Of a stretch of 64,000 nt of DNA, positions 60,214-64,000 are shown piece by piece. Position numbers and translations under genes: made by a program. The stretch's first letter is position 1. Each line of letters begins with the position of its first letter. This DNA comes from UBA11403 sp963784615. GTDB taxonomy: Bacteria; Pseudomonadota; Gammaproteobacteria; Legionellales; Legionellaceae. The notes beneath the pieces were generated by a model. The model was not told the origin of the DNA, searched no databases, and was given only the letters and a program-made list of their open reading frames with translations. The stretch lies in NCBI GenBank assembly GCA_963784615.1, contig CAWASG010000001.1:186001-250000 (forward strand), in the 5' to 3' direction.

Positions 60214-61304
60214 TGGCAACTGTATCAATTGAATCCGTCAGTCAGTCCTTTGGGAAGCGGACCATCTTAAATGATGTGAACTTGAAAATAGAAAAAGGGG
60301 AGTTTGTTGTTATTGTCGGCCCCTCTGGATGCGGTAAATCTACGTTATTGAGATTAATTGCGGGGCTTGATGTCGTTGAGACCGGCTCTATTTTGATTAA
60401 TGATCGTTGTGTGAATCAAACACCTCCCTCATCACGTGATATCGCCATGGTCTTTCAACATTATGCGCTTTATCCGCATATGACTGTTTATGACAATATG
60501 GCTTATGGTCTTAAAATGCGAAAAATCAAAAAACAGGAAATTCGCGAACGCGTTGAGCAGGCTGGTAACATGTTGCAATTGATGGATTGTATGCAACGTA
60601 AGCCTAGTGAAATTTCTGGTGGGCAGCGTCAACGGGTCGCTATGGGGCGTGCAATCGTCCGCTCCCCAGCTGTATTTTTATTCGATGAGCCGTTATCCAA
60701 TCTTGACTTTAAATTACGTACGGAAATGCGGCATGAAATTAAAAAATTACATCAGCAACTCAACGCAACCTGTATTTATGTCACTCATGATCAAACAGAA
60801 GCCATGACAATGGCCTCTCGGGTTGTTGTGCTGCATAACGGCCAAATAGAACAAGTGGGTACGCCGCGGATGGTGTATGACTATCCAGATTCGATGTTTG
60901 TGGCCAGCTTCCTGGGGCATTATCCCATCAACTTTATCTCTGCAACACTGGATTCAGAGCGTCAATGTCTTGTTTTATCAACCGGTATTGAATTACCTAC
61001 ATCAAACATCTGTTTAGTAAGTCCTTTGCAAGATAACGTTGTGATAGGTTTGCGTCCTGAACATCTAAAATTTGTAGCAGGTTCCGAACCACATAATTTT
61101 TCGGCGATGATTGACAGCATCGATGATATGGGTTCAGATAAATTAGTGGGTGCAATATCCGAAAAGGGACGTCAGTCGATTACAGTCCGCGTTCCTGGTG
61201 ATGCACCACTTCATGAAGGACGATGCTATATACAAATTGACCTTAATCGGGCTTCTATTTTTTCTGCTGAAAGTGGACGTCGTTTGGGAGGATGGGATGC
61301 GTAA
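60213..61304 (+). CDS. ugpC: Glycerol-3-phosphate ABC transporter ATPase UgpC
   Basis: This 363-residue ABC ATPase has Walker A GPSGCGKST, the Q-loop VFQHYALYPHMTV, the signature ISGGQRQRVAMGRAIVRSP, Walker B VFLFDEPLSNLD and the H-loop THDQTEA. A C-terminal MalK-like regulatory OB domain follows (VIGLRPEHLKF). It completes the ugpAEC operon. It overlaps the next gene by 8 bases. Confidence 0.93.
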   Translation: MATVSIESVSQSFGKRTILNDVNLKIEKGEFVVIVGPSGCGKSTLLRLIAGLDVVETGSILINDRCVNQTPPSSRDIAMVFQHYALYPHMTVYDNMAYGLKMRKIKKQEIRERVEQAGNMLQLMDCMQRKPSEISGGQRQRVAMGRAIVRSPAVFLFDEPLSNLDFKLRTEMRHEIKKLHQQLNATCIYVTHDQTEAMTMASRVVVLHNGQIEQVGTPRMVYDYPDSMFVASFLGHYPINFISATLDSERQCLVLSTGIELPTSNICLVSPLQDNVVIGLRPEHLKFVAGSEPHNFSAMIDSIDDMGSDKLVGAISEKGRQSITVRVPGDAPLHEGRCYIQIDLNRASIFSAESGRRLGGWDA

Positions 61305-62187
61305 ACCAAAACAAAATCTAAAACCTATCAATCAGCCTGATTTTACCTACTGGCAGGCACTCTATTTAGCGTTTTATTCCCCGCGTTTGTATATTGATGT
61401 TGTGAAACGCTGGCGTGGTTTTGGCATGCTCTATTTTTTGCTATTGATGTTAATCAGTTCGATTCCATGGACGATTCATTATACCGGTCAGTTTACCCGA
61501 TATATTGAAGATGAAATTATTTTTCCATTTGAACAAATGCCGCTGTTGCTGATTCAAAATGGCGAGGCGTCCATCGATAAACCGATGCCTTATATTGTTA
61601 AAAGTAAATCGAATAAACCAGCGATTGCAATCGATACCACCTCTCAGTTGAAATGGTTCCCTGCTGAATATCCAACACTTTTTTTCTACATAACGAAAGA
61701 TGCACTTTATTTTCGAGCGCCCGTGGAAGAAATTGTCTCGAAGCAATCACGTTCATTGATTTCTCAATTTAAGCCTATTAAAAATTTGTCTGAATATCAC
61801 TTTGAAAAAAATGACAATGAAGTGTTTTCAGGTCCTGAGTGGGTGAAAACCAGTGGTATTCAATCACTCAAGACTTATGGTGTATTTATAGTCTATCCCA
61901 TCGTTTTAGGGGTGTTATTTGGGTTGTATTTTATAACCAATTTTATGCTGGCGTCGATGGGCCGAATCATCTCCATCGTTATTTTAAAGTATCGCATCGG
62001 TTTTGTTGACTCGTTTCGGTTGACTTGGGTGGCATCAACTGCTCCAGTCGCGTTTGTCAATGTAGTGTTGTATTCTGGGTATAATATACGTGGACTGGGG
62101 TGGTACTATATTTTGTTTGTTGCTATTTATTTTTCATCCGCGATTATTTGCGTGAAGCGCGAGAGTCAGCATATGGTGCGGCAATGA
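61297..62187 (+). CDS. DUF1189 family membrane protein
   Basis: The protein is 296 residues. An N-terminal conserved region (NQPDFTYWQALYLAFYSPRLYIDVVKRW) is followed by a hydrophobic helix, a periplasmic loop with alternating strands (residues 60-180), and further hydrophobic segments near 190-285, the DUF1189 layout. The ATG at 61297 is inside the end of ugpC and follows GGGAGGATGGG. The frame upstream of it overlaps ugpC and is not used. The function is unknown. Confidence 0.8.
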   Translation: MRKPKQNLKPINQPDFTYWQALYLAFYSPRLYIDVVKRWRGFGMLYFLLLMLISSIPWTIHYTGQFTRYIEDEIIFPFEQMPLLLIQNGEASIDKPMPYIVKSKSNKPAIAIDTTSQLKWFPAEYPTLFFYITKDALYFRAPVEEIVSKQSRSLISQFKPIKNLSEYHFEKNDNEVFSGPEWVKTSGIQSLKTYGVFIVYPIVLGVLFGLYFITNFMLASMGRIISIVILKYRIGFVDSFRLTWVASTAPVAFVNVVLYSGYNIRGLGWYYILFVAIYFSSAIICVKRESQHMVRQ

Positions 62188-62981
62188 GCGAAACGATTCA
62201 TTTCGTGCATGGCAATGGTTTTCCATCGCAGTGTTATCGCCAACTGCTAACGCGGTTAGAGTCGCGATATGAATGCTGTTATCTTGATAGAGTAGGTCAT
62301 GCCGCCAATTTTCCTGTGACGGACAACTGGCATTATTTAGTGAAGGAAGTGATTTCAAGTATTCAGGCACAAGCTTCAAAGCCTGTCATTGCTTTAGGGC
62401 ATTCTCTTGGCGGTGTATTAAGTCTGTTGGCGGCCTTAGAGCGTCCAGAGTTATTCAAGGCGGTCATTGTGTTGGATTCGCCCATGTTTGGACGTATAAA
62501 ATCGTTAATGCTGCGGGTATCTAAAACTTTTGGGGTGATTGATCACGTTACGCCAGCCTCGAAGACTCGTAAACGCAGGCAACATTGGACATCACGGGAA
62601 CAAGCGTTAACCTATTTACGTAGACGCGTATTATTTAAGTCGTTCGATCAGGCGTGCTTGCAAGACTATATTGATTTTGGAATGAAAAAAGATGAAACGG
62701 GATATTCGCTGCGATTTGATCCGCAAATAGAGTATCAAATTTATCGAACGATTCCTCATTTTTCATATGCGAATGAAGGTCCGCTTAAAATGCCTGCTGC
62801 TTTAATTTATGGGGATAAGAGTCATTTAATTCATCACTCAGATTTGCGGTATATGAAAAGAAAATATGGTGTTGATGGGTTTGAAATACACGGTAGTCAT
62901 ATGTTTCCAATGGAGCATCCTGAGGTTTGTGCAACGATGGTGATGAATGTTATAGATAAGTTGTTAACTGACTGTAACTGA
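62184..62981 (+). CDS. Alpha/beta hydrolase
   Basis: This 265-residue hydrolase has an N-terminal HFVHGNGFPSQCYR, a nucleophile elbow VIALGHSLGGVLSL (Ser near residue 75), an acid in LIYGDKSHLIH and a catalytic His in GSHMFPMEHPE. It overlaps the DUF1189 gene by 4 bases (ATGA), so it belongs to the ugp-linked operon. Its stop codon is at the edge of a GC-rich palindrome. The substrate is unknown. Confidence 0.85.
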   Translation: MSETIHFVHGNGFPSQCYRQLLTRLESRYECCYLDRVGHAANFPVTDNWHYLVKEVISSIQAQASKPVIALGHSLGGVLSLLAALERPELFKAVIVLDSPMFGRIKSLMLRVSKTFGVIDHVTPASKTRKRRQHWTSREQALTYLRRRVLFKSFDQACLQDYIDFGMKKDETGYSLRFDPQIEYQIYRTIPHFSYANEGPLKMPAALIYGDKSHLIHHSDLRYMKRKYGVDGFEIHGSHMFPMEHPEVCATMVMNVIDKLLTDCN

Positions 62982-63141
62982 TCGGGGAAGGGAAGAGAAA
63001 AGATCGGGCACGGGCACGCTCACGGGCGCGGGCACGTGAATGTACGCTACGCTGCTTTTATATAAAAAAACCGCGTACCGATCATTCACGTGCCCGTGCC
63101 CCTGCCCGATCTTTTCCTTTCCCCTTCCCCCAATCAGTTAC
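62974..63141. repeat. 168-bp GC-rich palindrome (GATCGGGCACGGGCACG type)
   Basis: The arms GTAACTGATCGGGGAAGGG and the complement ending CAATCAGTTAC continue inward through AAAAGATCGGGCACGGGCAC and GGGCACGTGAATG. It contains the hydrolase stop codon at its left edge and lies just upstream of fadE, whose ribosome site is outside it. It is a third palindromic repeat family in the window. Confidence 0.88.
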
Positions 63142-63168
63142 AATTGACCATTATTAAGGAGAAAAAAA

Positions 63169-64000
63169 ATGGCATGGTTACTAGGGATAGGTATTCTTTC
63201 TTTTTTAATGATCAGACAGGCGGCTATTCAAGTATGGACAATGGCCTTTGGGTTGATGTGTTTACTGGCAACCTATTTTGAGCCTCATGGTTTGTTCTTT
63301 AAGGTAACAATGTGGGGTGCATTCGCAGTCCTTTTGTTAGCCTCTATTAAACCTCTTCGAGAAAAACTGCTGTCTAGGGCGATTTTTCGCAGAATGCGTC
63401 GTCTGATGCCATCGATGTCCAATACAGAGCGGGTTGCTTTAGAGGCGGGCACTGTAGGCTGGGACGCTGAATTGTTCAGTGGTTCTCCGGATTTTGATAA
63501 CTTACTTGCGAACAATGCAGTTGAATTGACAAAAGAGGAGCAGGCTTTTTTAGATGGTCCCTTGAACCAACTTTGTCGCATGTTGGATGATTGGGATATC
63601 ACGCATAATCATACTGATCTACCCGAGAACGTATGGACGTACATCAAAGACAATGGTTTCTTAGGCATGATTATCCCAAAGCAATACGGCGGGCTTGCGT
63701 TATCTGCGACAGCGCAAACAGCGGTATTGGTCAGGTTATATGGTCGCTCTGTCACAGCTGCAACAACAGTCTCTGTTCCTAACTCACTTGGCCCAGCCGA
63801 GTTGCTTTTAAAATATGGAACAGAAGCACAAAAAAATTATTATCTTCCGCGATTAGCTCGGGGTCTGGATATTCCTTGTTTTGCGCTCACTGGGCCTAAT
63901 GCCGGCTCGGACGCTGCATCCATTCCTGATACAGGAATTGTCTGCTACGACGAATTAAACGGTCAGAAAGTCTTAGGTGTTCGACTCAACTGGGATAAAC
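63169..64000 (+). CDS. fadE: Acyl-CoA dehydrogenase FadE (partial, 5' part)
   Basis: The first 277 residues are present, and the frame runs off the window end. The N-terminal membrane segments (MAWLLGIGILSFLMIRQAAIQVWTMAFGL in part) are followed by the FadE-specific region (LSRAIFRRMRRLMPSMSNTER, EAGTVGWDAELFSGSPDFDNLL) and the dehydrogenase N-terminal domain (GFLGMIIPKQYGGLALSA ... CFALTGPNAGSDAASIPDTGIV). AAGGAG precedes the ATG at 63169. It catalyses the first step of fatty-acid beta-oxidation. Confidence 0.93.
   Translation, partial: MAWLLGIGILSFLMIRQAAIQVWTMAFGLMCLLATYFEPHGLFFKVTMWGAFAVLLLASIKPLREKLLSRAIFRRMRRLMPSMSNTERVALEAGTVGWDAELFSGSPDFDNLLANNAVELTKEEQAFLDGPLNQLCRMLDDWDITHNHTDLPENVWTYIKDNGFLGMIIPKQYGGLALSATAQTAVLVRLYGRSVTAATTVSVPNSLGPAELLLKYGTEAQKNYYLPRLARGLDIPCFALTGPNAGSDAASIPDTGIVCYDELNGQKVLGVRLNWDK

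Noticed and set aside
1..64000. CRISPR arrays and cas genes
   Set aside because: No series of regularly spaced direct repeats; the TTAAG run at 5391 and the 111-bp fimV units are tandem repeats without spacers.
1..64000. tRNA and rRNA genes
   Set aside because: No cloverleaf with a GGTTCGA-type arm or rRNA sequence was recognised.

Overview
The window reads as the chromosome of a gammaproteobacterium close to the Legionellales (Legionella/Coxiella-like), probably associated with eukaryotic hosts. Supporting points seen here are a gspFGHIJK type II secretion operon standing apart from gspDE, a FimV-type inner-membrane protein, a fused TrpE-TrpG, sdhE-ygfX, gatCAB and ugpAEC. There are also several eukaryote-like proteins: an ankyrin protein, a dual-specificity phosphatase, an EEP-fold protein, a kinase-like remnant and a large effector-like protein. 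The species is not identifiable from the sequence alone, and no Dot/Icm secretion gene lies in the window.

Layout. 0-3.8 kb: end of an NAD-glutamate dehydrogenase gene, cytochrome b561, sdhE/ygfX, ygfZ and an ankyrin gene whose 3' end is cut by an IS3-family element (3.7-5.3 kb). 5.5-9.4 kb: minus-strand genes for a secreted repeat protein, a SPOR/beta-barrel envelope protein and a DUF4124 protein, then glnA. 11-15.4 kb: the T2SS operon. 15.4-19 kb: a PAS-receiver protein, rpsF-rpsR-DUF2232-rplI and gtrA. 19-24 kb: a kinase-like pseudogene and a Mu/Tn7-like transposition module. 24-30 kb: an outer-membrane barrel, an M48 peptidase, an EEP protein, alaA and fimV. 30-44 kb is an accessory island: a transposase-like gene split by an IS66-family element with an exact 8-bp duplication, a second Mu/Tn7-like module, two near-identical ISAs1-type elements that each carry a GIY-YIG nuclease cassette, a reverse transcriptase broken by a frameshift, and an effector-like gene. 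44-64 kb is mostly housekeeping: a Ca/Na antiporter, mutY, a duplicated-domain protein, gatCAB, trpEG, a Phd/ParE toxin-antitoxin pair, a ClC channel, effector candidates, ugpAEC, a DUF1189 protein, hydrolases and the start of fadE.

A long palindromic repeat with a core of GTAGGTTGGGTTGAG facing CTCAACCCAACCTAC is scattered through the window in at least eleven places. It lies between genes, forms the stop codons of gspF and mutY, and is translated in frame inside gspH and the SPOR/OMP gene, much like the Rickettsia palindromic elements. In gspH the insert is bounded by a 10-bp direct repeat, adds exactly 55 codons and lengthens the prepilin leader from about 6 to about 61 residues.

The mobile DNA is nested. 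The two ISAs1-type copies (each 1867 bp, each with its own 10-bp target duplication) contain a 439-bp GIY-YIG cassette bounded by a perfect 23-bp inverted repeat. A 34-bp palindrome resembling the end of the same IS, also with a 10-bp duplication, sits downstream of alaA and looks like a minimal non-autonomous derivative.
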